DNA of 64,000 nt, from the NCBI RefSeq assembly GCF_900167125.1, contig NZ_FUYC01000001.1, positions 310,001 through 374,000 on the forward strand, in the 5' to 3' direction. The notes below the pieces were generated by a model. That model was not told the origin of the DNA. It saw nothing but the letters and a program-made list of their open reading frames with translations, and searched no databases. This document shows positions 50,001-55,817 of the stretch, in pieces (the stretch's first letter is position 1; each line of letters opens with the position of its first letter). The position numbers were made by a program, and so were the translations under genes. The stretch is from Paucidesulfovibrio gracilis DSM 16080. Its GTDB lineage: Bacteria; Desulfobacterota; Desulfovibrionia; Desulfovibrionales; Desulfovibrionaceae.

Positions 50001-52117
50001 TCACCCTGCGGGACAGCTCCGGCGCGGATGCGGCCACCAGTGCGCCCGTCATTCTGAACCTCACTGTGACCCCGCAAAACGACGCGCCCGTGCTGGACAA
50101 CAGCAGCGACCTGCATCTGCCCGATGTTTCGGAAGACATGACCAACCCCTCGGGCAGCACCGTGGCGGAAATCCTCGGCTCGGACAACAACAGCGACCCC
50201 ATTACCGATGTGGATAACAATGCGCTGGAAGGCATGGCCGTGACCGGCGCGGACTCCACGCACGGCACCTGGCAATACGACACGGGCAGCGGCTGGACCA
50301 ACTTCCCGAACGTGAGCGAGGACGCGGCCCTGCTCCTGCAACCGGACGCCAAAATTCGTTTCGTGCCCGATGCGGACTTCGACGGCACGGCCGATATGCA
50401 GTTCCGTGCCTGGGACCAGACCAGCGGCACCGAAGGCCAACAGGTGGACACCACCACCAACGGCGGCGGCACCGCCTTTTCCACGGACACCGACTCCGTC
50501 ACCGTGGACATCACCCCTGTGAACGACACACCCGAGGTGGATGCGCCCACGGCACGCCAGAACCTGCTGCCGGACGGCACCCTGGAATTTTCCCAGGCCA
50601 ACGGCAACGCCATCGTGGTTGACGATCTGGACGCGGCCGGCCAGGACGTGACCGTCACCCTGGAAGTACCCCGAGGCGAATTGAACCTTTCCGGGATCAA
50701 TGGTCTGAGTAGCGTGCAGGGCAACGGCACCACAACTGTCACGTTCACCGGCTCCCTGACGGAAGTCAACGCCGCGCTGGAGGGTATGACCTACACGGGC
50801 GACGGCGTCACCGGCACGCTGCACCTCACGGTAACCATCAACGACAACGGACACACGGGCACAGACCCGGGCCTGACCGGGAGCGCCACGGACGAGCGTG
50901 ACACCGCGCAGGTGGAACTGCGGCTCACAGACGACATCAACACCGCTCCGGTCATCACCTTGCCCAATTCCGCGAGCACGGCTCCCGGCCAGGATTTGGA
51001 GCTTTCCGGCAATCTGGCCATCCAGGTGACGGACGTGGATGCCTTTAACGGTGAAGTTCGCGTTACCCTGCACGTGGATCACGGTACCCTGACCCTGAAC
51101 GACACCACCGGACTGAACTTCCCCACCGGCGATTCGCCCAGCGGACAGGATTCCATCACCTTTGCCGGCCAGCTTGATGCCGTGCAAAGCGCCCTGGACA
51201 ACCTTGTTTTCAGCCCTGAAGACGGATTCACCGGTGAGGCACAGCTCCAGGTCACGGTAAACGACCAGGGCAACACCGGTGCTGGCGGAGCGCTCAGTGA
51301 CTCGGAGACCCTGGAAATATCCGTCCAAAAACCCAACCCCGTGGAGCCGCCGCATCTGCCGGACGATTCTCCAACGCCGCCCCCTTCGCACACCCCGCCA
51401 CCTCCACAGGATCCCGGCCCTTCGGCTTCGCCGGGTGGAGGCAACAAGCCCTCGGACCTGCTTCCTCCTGTACCGCAGAGCCGCCAGTCCGATCCCATGG
51501 GCTTTTATCAACAGCTTGGCAACGCCTATGACGGCGACGGCGACACTGGAGAACAATTCTCCTTGCAATTGGAGAATCAGACCTTCCGTTCGGACCGGCC
51601 CACGGACTTCACCATTCCGCCCAGCGCCATCCGACACAACGATCCAAGCATTCAGGTAACGCTTGAGGCCACCATGCCTGACGGGTCTCCCCTGCCCTCC
51701 TGGATCAGCTTCAACGCCTCGGACGGGACATTTAGCATTGATCCGCCCGACGGCCTGGAACATGTGATCGAGGTATTGGTTAAGGCCCGTGACGAGATGG
51801 GCAACGAAGCCAAATCCACCTTCGTGATTGAGCTGGTCGGCGCCCAGGCCGACTCCCAACAGGATGACGGAACGCCCCCCCGGGATGGAGAGCCTGCCGA
51901 AGGAGACCAGGCGGACCGCACCAACGGCAATGCAATCCAACTGACCATTTCGGACGCGGGCCAAGCCGCCCCGGACCAAAGCGAACCCAACCAGCCGCAG
52001 GCCGAAGGACAATCCGTTTCCGGAAAGCCTGGCCTGGATACACAAATCGCCGAAGCGGGCCATTCCGGTCTTTTGCGCCAAGCCTCACAACTGGCGAATC
52101 TTTTTGGATTAGGATAA
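38072..52117 (+). CDS. Giant LEPR-XLL/DUF4347 cadherin-like repeat surface protein
   Basis: 4,681 residues from the ATG at 38072 (AGGAGG six bases upstream). The N-terminus has a LEPR-XLL-type tag (ALEERVLFDASAAS, 27-40), as found at the start of other giant repeat proteins, and no normal Sec signal peptide. A DUF4347 domain follows (about 112-275: LVVISTAVENW, VDADDDGIARITEAL, LHILSHGESGEVFLG, LLWSCDTGAG). About 30 cadherin-like domains, each opening with a VNDAP-type motif, fill 277-4420; acidic DxD-type positions at their junctions are likely Ca2+ sites. A Pro-rich linker (4422-4465), one putative Ig-like domain (LPSWISFNASDGTFS) and a tail end the chain. I saw no GGxGxDxL nonapeptide repeats. 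It heads the export-gene cluster that follows and is probably a surface adhesin. Confidence 0.92.
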   Translation: MQRFWRLIRKDTTRPDTPTAPWRCSLALEERVLFDASAASVVASVLGDAPDVDNSDAQHDADQHDQSTPHIDQQAKDLAQAAGAMQKQDAGDPDQTPDSLLPPTDAVSQSQARQLVVISTAVENWQDLAHSMDDNAEVLLVDADDDGIARITEALAHRKDIDSLHILSHGESGEVFLGTSTLDNAALHARAQEIGSWSRALTPDADILLWSCDTGAGSQGAQLVAGLAQRTGADVAASDDATGHTDKGGDWQLETRVGDVDASLPFAESVTNEFHGLLNDAPILGVDSSTLLVTEGDPATFLDSSLTLWDDDTLAQATVHLSDMREGDVLSFTESDNILGSWNAATGTLTLTGEASAAEYQTALRSVRFEHTGDDPGTSRTVTYSLTDTNHDASGANTIEAQRDILITPVDDAPVVDTPLADIHVQEDAGSSSIDLSGLFTDPDNDDLAISVAVAGNTNPGLVDASINGTTLNLDYLADQHGSATITLRGTSNGQTVETSFQVTVDPVDDAPTVAATIPDVHVQEDAGTSDIDLSGVFTDLDNDDSAITYEVTGNTNNGLVQTSLSGSTLHLDYLADQHGSATITILATSNGKTVETSFQVTVDPVDDAPTVAAPIADVEVAEDAPTTDIDLSGVFTDLDNEDANITYEVVNNTNGQLVQASISGSTLHLDYVANQNGTADITIRATSGGQSVEISFGVTVTPGADAPVLGGSDIDLGQINEDTPMGSNQGTSVESLVQTLQGQDEYSDPDGSSPAGLAIVGADNANGVWEYSVDGGTSWQEVGPCSDNTALLLAASAQNRIRFRPDADYHGQTSLTLRAWDQSNGSNGSVVSIDATGGATAFSTQSAQALLDIVSVNDAPVLDGDPTLPPMMEDADPGNGQSVADILAGMAQDDADSNPDLGLAVTGMDLSAVSGTWEYSEDGGTSWTEFPADLAADNALLLAHSARIRFTPDANENGVTTLSYRVWDESNNSSTGDRIDPGTGGGDSAFSSVEGSLTQAVSPDNDTPDPMATRLEFTENHTGSQAVTIGIADLRYEEPSGDMEQSWDQMVYELSAALPAHGRVELNVGGQWVELGQGGLFSQQDISQGKVRYVYTGGELSANGSDSVGFTLRDGAGGEAVGTLDIVINEANAPIQYSGSDIQVQEYIRPGDVNPIDIGLTDPDGNPDSLQITLESLPGYGELQFFDGSAWVAATTGLTFTQADMTAGYLRYVHDGTEPVAAAAQTTFQFSVDDGRGSQISNAVVTLSIAPRNDAPTVTNNGLTLDEGQSQIIGSAHLFAHDVDSPHHQLTYTITSDTTNGWLELGGQRLGAGSTFQQVDIDNGDLVYVHGDGENTSDSFAFDLRDGNGELVSDTFSIDVNPVNDAPEVERTETVWLKTQHTRTLRTSDLDGSDMESTDTELTWTWNALPQNVHIEINGQTVNEFTHAQLAAGDVLLVHDGPVDNTGHVDVTFTLHDNETDHAPTDLTDTGTLRIYVYETAGPGIPNHVPLMENNEPLVVLEDNSGGTVRNVITSDLLSAWDRDGDDPSFTITDTGSLHGTIYLDGQALGVGDSFTQADINNGLVSYANDGSENTVASFQFTISDGKDQNDNPDGLPDSAPQTFNITITPVNDAPDLQADNPVNVDEHDDAGTDDADAHTLADVENASALTVDNLGGDATLLWSDVDNSDPNQMVFEIVSNPGGGTIRVWNGTSWQSVGVGGHFSIQNVRDGDVAYFHNPDSEPNPAQDQFQVQLTDGGDTPSQTVTVDLNVTPVNDAPTANGGRASINEGGTQVLNQGGSHLSSGDPDNTTAEMTYALGTGPQHGTVWFDQNNDGQFDAGEAMASGDTFTQADLDAGRLRYTHDGTENFTDTFTFTATDPSGLTSAPATVTMTMRPINDTPTIITNTGGQVYEGDSLILSTENLDNDAGDGSNLKAWDPDNSATQVQFRITQNVDKGYLYLDTNGNGVLDGDEKQLGAGSVFTLDDLHNDRLIYQHDGSEPLGDSATDQFGFRISDSSGGNEPTGTFNINILATNDAPGIVAPTDALLDEDSSVLIKGIEVSDVDVAQGTDTLSLELSVGHGLLTLQNTGGVTLENNGTGTVTISGSAEAVNAVLDSGVRYTPDADYNDISQPGTPGDVLHLTLSDNGNTGQGGEQTATTQTDITIRPVNDAPEVVYDPGGSNISLDPTTGDIPVSLNEDDTLTLGPIQISDTELTLGETDGGSEDGTVRVTLNVDHGRLTLSDTTGLGGDTNGSDGTLSFTGSLTDVNNALSSLQYNPDTHYNGSDTISLLVTDQGNEGVGGAKSVSGSFAVTVSPVNDAPVLDTSGPASVLAEVEDTTGEGTSVAAILGDLVSDVDADPVEGMALVGITTTANGTWQYNTGSGWQDVPTNLAETSALLLGVDAKLRFVGAADFNGTDTGQLTWRAWDTTEGSAGGRLDVSTATSEGPVSLQTRTLTADVSAVNDQPGIADLPFVVDYTEGAGLQAQGTPVTLAPGASISDFDIDNAEDDYAGATLTVQRNAVLQDTDRYDIGGDFTKDNGTLKHNGTDVGSYELINGKLTITFNDAATGDIVDAALQSLTFSSIKDNPPPTQIIAITFRDGNAGEQGTGGELTATGTVFVDITATNDAPIISDPDGGDLADVDEDDTEYTSVADILTGTQGREPDGGGLTGIAITDADRTNGVWDYSTDNGQTWNEIVAGQANQDPLHLDGSALIRFRPDPNFNGQATFNYHAWDASNAVASGDSQAIVSTGGDTAYSVNTADATVTVNPVNDAPEITDGGSLDAGNSTENQAITVSGPTIGDLDLDPAITQDTGNDPDLRLTLENAAGTINLTTTTGLHFVDGTGNGQSRVVVEGTLSELNAALSSFEYTPGDDSGVSESIAITISDLGNVGGGALQDSTTIVVNNIQPVNDAPVLDMPSDQIMNEDGVLDLGGEIQLQPVDERDGEVHVTLAISQGYGELDITPVNGLQITDNGDSLDLRGTTDQINTALQSLTFTPEAEHNTPQDGTVQITVTYSDEGYGLDGQQTAPALETTQHFNITVNPVNDAPEVVGVGGDVTIYDEAQGPVFVTQDASLTDMEFQRGEVADFDGGSLSVRLAVGAIQGDVLGLANNGLLTVSGSQVLYNGTVIGSFTAGDHDTALTVALNGNADQQAVSALLEAVTYDHTTDNPSNFGNNLKRVVEFTFNDGDGTARGGQSTSAPVTTVVTIGDLHNDAPVIGGMPGDTTLDENAVNPDTGTPAFILPGATVSDVDSTTLGGGQLTIGYNSGSDAWDQLGINNQGTGAGLIGVNGSNITYGGTVIGTLSGGSDGADLVVSLNDQATPEAVQAMLRQATYHSTSHNPDVDQTANVLQITLRDSSGADAATSAPATLNLTVTPQNDAPVLDNSSDLHLLDIQEDSTDSSTVAEILGSDNNSDPISDVDDGSVEGIAVTGADSTHGTWQYNTGSGWTSLPNVSEGAALLLQPDATIRFVPNADYNGPATLQFRAWDQTSGTEGQQVDTTTNGGGTAFSTATDTVSINVTAVNDDPVPTGSPTTQVVLEDSTDHAGESVQNLFGGLFSDPNDAAELSGADQFAGVAVVGNTATAAQGNWQYSTDNGQTWTNVGNVADNNALLLNADAKLRFVPAGDFNGTPAALTVRLADNSGGALADGTHADLNGPASTAPFARTTTDLQANVLPVNDAPTLDDSGNTPADFQEGGGFVSIGQGVVLGDTEFLNGEISDFDGATLTVNISSNAQDGDQLSILHQGTGAGQIGISGSTITYGGAVIGSFTAGDHNNAMTVTFNANADMATVQALIQHVGFSSTSDNPDNFGADPSREMKFVFKDGDGTERGGQDTSNTATVSVNITPVNDAPVIGGMPGNTTLDENAVNPDTGTPAFILPGVTIGDVDSTTLGGGQLTIGYNSGSDAWDQLGINNQGTGVGQIGVSGSNITYGGTVIGTLSGGSDGADLVVSLNDQATPEAVQAMLRQATYHSTSHNPDVDQTANVLQITLRDSSGADAATSAPVILNLTVTPQNDAPVLDNSSDLHLPDVSEDMTNPSGSTVAEILGSDNNSDPITDVDNNALEGMAVTGADSTHGTWQYDTGSGWTNFPNVSEDAALLLQPDAKIRFVPDADFDGTADMQFRAWDQTSGTEGQQVDTTTNGGGTAFSTDTDSVTVDITPVNDTPEVDAPTARQNLLPDGTLEFSQANGNAIVVDDLDAAGQDVTVTLEVPRGELNLSGINGLSSVQGNGTTTVTFTGSLTEVNAALEGMTYTGDGVTGTLHLTVTINDNGHTGTDPGLTGSATDERDTAQVELRLTDDINTAPVITLPNSASTAPGQDLELSGNLAIQVTDVDAFNGEVRVTLHVDHGTLTLNDTTGLNFPTGDSPSGQDSITFAGQLDAVQSALDNLVFSPEDGFTGEAQLQVTVNDQGNTGAGGALSDSETLEISVQKPNPVEPPHLPDDSPTPPPSHTPPPPQDPGPSASPGGGNKPSDLLPPVPQSRQSDPMGFYQQLGNAYDGDGDTGEQFSLQLENQTFRSDRPTDFTIPPSAIRHNDPSIQVTLEATMPDGSPLPSWISFNASDGTFSIDPPDGLEHVIEVLVKARDEMGNEAKSTFVIELVGAQADSQQDDGTPPRDGEPAEGDQADRTNGNAIQLTISDAGQAAPDQSEPNQPQAEGQSVSGKPGLDTQIAEAGHSGLLRQASQLANLFGLG
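47669..48566 (+). repeat. Internal duplication in the giant gene, copy 1
   Basis: About 900 bases encoding two cadherin-like domains, from NDAPVIGGMPGDTTLDENAV to EGQQVDTTTNGGGTAFST. The second copy (49583-50486) differs by few bases and by a six-base insertion. The near-identity implies a recent event or gene conversion. Confidence 0.9.
49583..50486 (+). repeat. Internal duplication in the giant gene, copy 2
   Basis: Direct repeat of 47669-48566. One clear difference is the region encoding EDMTNPSGSTV here against EDSTDSSTV in copy 1. About 1.0 kb of less related repeats separate the copies. Confidence 0.9.
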
Positions 52118-52129
52118 GAGGTACATCCG

Positions 52130-53662
52130 ATGCGCATCATGAAAAAAACATTGTTCCGACACTGGCTGCTCCTGCTCCTTTGCGTGATGCTGCTGGCGGG
52201 CTGTTCAGCCCGTACCCAACCGCTTTCCCAGGAAGAACGTCAGGAAATTCTGACCAGAAACTGGGAACAGCTCGACCAACTCCAGCCCAAACCCGATCAT
52301 CCCCTGACGCTGCCGGAGGCCGTGGCCCTGGCCCTGGTTCACAACCTGGACTATCGGATTCAGGCCATGGAAGAGGATATCGCACATCAGCAATACGATC
52401 TGGCTACCCTGGAAATGCTGCCCAGCGTGGATTTCGACGGCGGCGCCCACAGCCGCTGGCCCGAGAGCGCCTCCAGCAGCGAGTCCGTGGAAACCCGAAC
52501 CCAGTCCTTGGAGCCGTCCACCTCCCAGGACCGCAATCGTTTGACCATGGACCTTTCCCTGGCCTGGAACCTGCTCGATTTCGGCATGAGCTTTTATCAG
52601 GCTCGTCAGGAATCGGACAAAGAATACATTCGAGCCGAGCTGCGCCGCAAAGCCCAGCAGCAACTGGTGGAACAAGTTCGCGCCGCCTATTGGCGTGCGG
52701 CCAGCGCACAAATCTTCCGCCCCCGCGTGGCAGAAGTGCTCGCCCAGGCCCGCACCGCCCTGGAAGACGCCCGCACTGTGGAAGAAATGCGCCTGCGTCC
52801 GCCCCTGCAAAGCCTCACATTCCAGCGGTCCTTGCTGGAGGTGGTGCGCCAGCTTGAATCCCTGCAAAACGAGTTGGACGAAGCCCAGGTGGAACTCTGC
52901 TCCCTCATGGGCATGAGTCCGTCCCTGCAATTGCAGCTTTTGGCCGATGAGCAAGAGGTCCAGCGCCCCCCCAAACTTTCCAAGAGCGTGGACGAGCTGG
53001 TGGACATTGCCCTGGATCAGCGGCCGGAGCTGCGCGAGTCCATGTATCAGGTGCGCATCAGCAAAAACGAGATCACCCGCTCCATGTTGCAGACCCTGCC
53101 GGGTCTCAGCTTCCGGGCCTCGCAGAAATACGATTCCAACTCGTTCCTTTCGGATAACGCCTGGCAGGAACTGAGCGCCCAGGTCACGGGCAACCTCGTG
53201 GATTTGTTCACCGCGCCAGACCGCATCGCCCAGGCCGAAAGCAAGCATGAACTGGAACGCATGCGCCTGCTCTCCGTGCATATGGCCGTGGTCACCCAGG
53301 TGAACGTGGCCGTGCGCCAATACGAACGCATCGTGCGCGATTACGACATGGCCACCCAAATCAACAGGGTGGAACAGCGCATTGCGCAGATCGTTTCCAA
53401 TCAAGCCCTGGTGAACACACAAAGCCAGGTGGAGACTATTCGGAGCCGGGTCACGGCGCTTTTCTCGGAAATGGAGCGGTACCGCAGTTTTGCCGAAGCG
53501 CAAAACGCCTATAACCGCATTTTGGTTTCGCTGGGGGTGGATGTGCTGCCCCGGGAACTCACGGTCAAGGACGCCACCATCCTTGTACGGCAAATCGGGC
53601 AGACCATGAACCTGTGGGATTCCGGCCAGGTCTCGGCTCCCACGGATGAGGCCAGCCTTTGA
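52130..53662 (+). CDS. TolC-family outer-membrane efflux lipoprotein
   Basis: 510 residues. The signal ends in LLAGC (Cys25), so it is lipidated, as are many TolC relatives of the OprM kind. Two long helical repeats follow, with EAVALALVHNLDYRIQAMEEDI and VDELVDIALDQRPELRESMYQV as the typical openings and LLDFGMSFYQARQESD in the first barrel half. It should form the outer-membrane channel of a tripartite exporter. It starts 12 bases after the giant protein stop and ends overlapping the adaptor gene, so all are co-transcribed. A coiled-coil segment (EYIRAELRRKAQQQLVEQV) is where the periplasmic adaptor would dock. Confidence 0.92.
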   Translation: MRIMKKTLFRHWLLLLLCVMLLAGCSARTQPLSQEERQEILTRNWEQLDQLQPKPDHPLTLPEAVALALVHNLDYRIQAMEEDIAHQQYDLATLEMLPSVDFDGGAHSRWPESASSSESVETRTQSLEPSTSQDRNRLTMDLSLAWNLLDFGMSFYQARQESDKEYIRAELRRKAQQQLVEQVRAAYWRAASAQIFRPRVAEVLAQARTALEDARTVEEMRLRPPLQSLTFQRSLLEVVRQLESLQNELDEAQVELCSLMGMSPSLQLQLLADEQEVQRPPKLSKSVDELVDIALDQRPELRESMYQVRISKNEITRSMLQTLPGLSFRASQKYDSNSFLSDNAWQELSAQVTGNLVDLFTAPDRIAQAESKHELERMRLLSVHMAVVTQVNVAVRQYERIVRDYDMATQINRVEQRIAQIVSNQALVNTQSQVETIRSRVTALFSEMERYRSFAEAQNAYNRILVSLGVDVLPRELTVKDATILVRQIGQTMNLWDSGQVSAPTDEASL

Positions 53663-54468
53663 TGCCCCGTTTGCCACTGCTTTTGACTCTGGCTGCGCTC
53701 TGGCTCGTGTTCTCCACAAGTCAGGCCGTTGCTGATGCGGCTCTGGATCCCGACGCCCGGCCGCACGTGGTTTCCTCCCCGCAAAGTGCGGACTCCGCTG
53801 CCGAGGCTCGGTTTTCCGTGCGAGTCCAGCTTACGGCCTTGCAGGAAGCCCCGCTCGCCGCAGGCATTCCTGCGCGCATCCGCGACTTGCCGCTGCGCGA
53901 AGGTGATTCCTTTAAGAAAGGGGATCTGCTGGTACGGTTCGACTGCGCGGACAGACAAGCCGAATTGCAGCGCGCCCAGGCCGGATTTTCAGCCGCACGG
54001 ACCAAACTCAAAGCCAATGAGGAACTCAGCCGTCTCAATTCCGTAAGCACCGTGGAAGTGGACCTCAGCCGAGCCGAGGTGAAAATCGCTGAAGCCGAAG
54101 TGGCGGTGCGCCGTGCGCATTTGCTGTATTGCCGAGAAACCGCTCCCTTTTCCGGCCGAGTGGCCAGCCTTGCGGTCAAGCGCTACCAACGCGTCACTCC
54201 CGGCGAACCACTCATGACCCTGGTGAACCCTTCCCGGCTCGAAGCCGAATGCATCGTGCCTTCCCAATGGCTGCGCTGGCTGCAACCCGGACTTCCCTTC
54301 CAGCTGCATATTGAGGAAACCGGGGATACCGTGGCTGCCACTGTGGATTCCGTGGCCCCCTATGTGGACCCCGTCAGTCAGACGGTCAAAATCCGCGCGC
54401 AGGTAACCGCCACACCCGGCCTTTTGCCCGGCATGAGCGGTACCGCCCGATTCGAGCCGCCCCTGTAG
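53662..54468 (+). CDS. Periplasmic adaptor (membrane-fusion) protein, short
   Basis: 268 residues from the ATG at 53662, whose first base is the last base of the tolC stop. The N-terminus is a signal or anchor (PLLLTLAALWLVF). The core has lipoyl half-motifs (IPARIRDLPLREGDSFKKGDLLVRFD and APFSGRVASLAVKRYQRVTPGEPLMTLVN) around a short helical hairpin (ELQRAQAGFSAARTKLKANEELS), then a beta-barrel region to the end (DSVAPYVDPVSQTVKIRAQV). It is shorter than RND-type adaptors. No RND pump or ABC permease follows, so it must connect TolC to the unusual membrane proteins encoded next. Confidence 0.88.
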   Translation: MPRLPLLLTLAALWLVFSTSQAVADAALDPDARPHVVSSPQSADSAAEARFSVRVQLTALQEAPLAAGIPARIRDLPLREGDSFKKGDLLVRFDCADRQAELQRAQAGFSAARTKLKANEELSRLNSVSTVEVDLSRAEVKIAEAEVAVRRAHLLYCRETAPFSGRVASLAVKRYQRVTPGEPLMTLVNPSRLEAECIVPSQWLRWLQPGLPFQLHIEETGDTVAATVDSVAPYVDPVSQTVKIRAQVTATPGLLPGMSGTARFEPPL

Positions 54469-54472
54469 CGCC

Positions 54473-55813
54473 ATGGCTGATCTGGAACAGCAAGTCCGCG
54501 GTCTGAGCACCCTGCTCTCGCTTCAGGCGCAGGTTCAGCGAGCCGCCACGCTCATGGAGGCGCGCTATCATGTGGTCAACGACACGTCCCTGATCCTGCC
54601 TTATCGACAGGCTCTGCTCTGCGATCCCGGAACAGGGCGGGTCACAGCGGTTTCGGACCTCCCGGCACCAGACCCGCGCGCCCCCCTGCTGCTCTGGGTG
54701 CGCCGCCTGGCCGCACACCTGGAAACCGCTCAACCCGAGGGGGGTCTCATCGACCCGGCCTCCCTGCCCGATTCCCTGCGTGAGGAATGGGCGGACTGGT
54801 TTCCGGCGCATGTGCTGCACCTGCCCCTGCATCATCCACGGTTTGAGAATCAAGGCACGTTGCTGCTCACACGGGACACGCCCTTTCGCGACGAGGAATC
54901 GACTCTGGCCAAGCATCTGGCCGAGATCTACGCCTACACCCTCGGTTCGTTCGCTTCCCATGGGCTGCCCTGGAAATCCCGCGTCGGCAGGCTGCTGCGC
55001 AAACGAACATTTCTTCTGCTCATGGCCGCATCCCTCCTGGCCCTGCTGCTCCTGATCCGCGTTCCACTCACGTCCGTGGGAGACTGCGAAGTGGTGGCCC
55101 GCGCTCCGGCCGTGCTGCGCTCGCCCCTCAACGGCGTCATCGACGAGGTGCTGGTTCGCCCGAACCAAACCGTGCACAAGGGGCAACCCCTGCTGCGCCT
55201 GGACGACCGCGATCTGCTTTCGCGCCTGCTCGTGACCCGCAAAGCACTGGAAACCGCCCAGGCAGAATATCGGCAGGTTTCCCAATCCGCGCTTTCCGAC
55301 CCGGACAGCAAATGGCGGCTCACCCTGACCCGCGCCGCTGTGGCGGAACGTCGCGAGCAGCTCCGGCACATCGAGGAATTGCTCCAACGCACGGAAATCC
55401 CGGCTCCCCAGGACGGCATGGCCATTTTCACGGACCCGGACGAATTGGTGGGATTGCCCGTACAGGTTGGCCAGCGGCTCATGGAAATCAGCGCGGAACA
55501 CGACAGTGCGGCGCGCATCTGGCTTCCTGTAGAGGAAGCCGGGGAGTTGCGCTCGGACACGCCAGTCACGGTATTCCTGAACATTGCCCCGGAAGAGCCT
55601 GTCCCCGCGACCCTGCACTATGCCGCGTTCACCGCCGAGACTTCGCCCCTGGGCGTACTCAGCTACCGCGTGCGCGCCCGATTCGAGGATGAAACCCAAC
55701 GCCCCCGCATCGGCATGCGCGGACTGGCATTGGTGCGTGGAGAGCGGGTCTCCCTGTTATACTACCTGCTGCGGCGGCCCTATGCGGCTGTGCGGCGTTG
55801 GCTCGGAGTATGA
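54473..55813 (+). CDS. Membrane HlyD-like protein with GAF-like N-terminal domain
   Basis: 446 residues. Residues 1-165 form a cytoplasmic domain resembling GAF folds (RYHVVNDTSLILPYRQALLCD, HLPLHHPRFENQGTLLLTRD, FRDEESTLAKHLAEIYAYTLG), then a single membrane helix at about 178-198. The rest is a HlyD-type adaptor: LRSPLNGVIDEVLVRPNQTVHKGQPLLRLDD, a helical hairpin, EIPAPQDGMAIFTDPDELVG and a beta region. A ligand-sensing domain on the cytoplasmic side of a secretion adaptor is unusual and suggests signal- or cargo-gated export. It starts four bases after the previous gene. Confidence 0.85.
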   Translation: MADLEQQVRGLSTLLSLQAQVQRAATLMEARYHVVNDTSLILPYRQALLCDPGTGRVTAVSDLPAPDPRAPLLLWVRRLAAHLETAQPEGGLIDPASLPDSLREEWADWFPAHVLHLPLHHPRFENQGTLLLTRDTPFRDEESTLAKHLAEIYAYTLGSFASHGLPWKSRVGRLLRKRTFLLLMAASLLALLLLIRVPLTSVGDCEVVARAPAVLRSPLNGVIDEVLVRPNQTVHKGQPLLRLDDRDLLSRLLVTRKALETAQAEYRQVSQSALSDPDSKWRLTLTRAAVAERREQLRHIEELLQRTEIPAPQDGMAIFTDPDELVGLPVQVGQRLMEISAEHDSAARIWLPVEEAGELRSDTPVTVFLNIAPEEPVPATLHYAAFTAETSPLGVLSYRVRARFEDETQRPRIGMRGLALVRGERVSLLYYLLRRPYAAVRRWLGV

Positions 55814-55817
55814 GTTC

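Noticed and set aside
39773-52081. Long open frames (up to about 925 codons) on the minus strand opposite the giant gene
   Set aside because: They are shadow frames produced by the GC-rich codon use and the repeats of the plus-strand gene; they lack ribosome-binding sites and resemble no protein.
38072-52117. Giant protein as an RTX type I substrate
   Set aside because: I found no GGxGxDxL repeats and no ABC exporter beside it, so a classical type I system is not supported.
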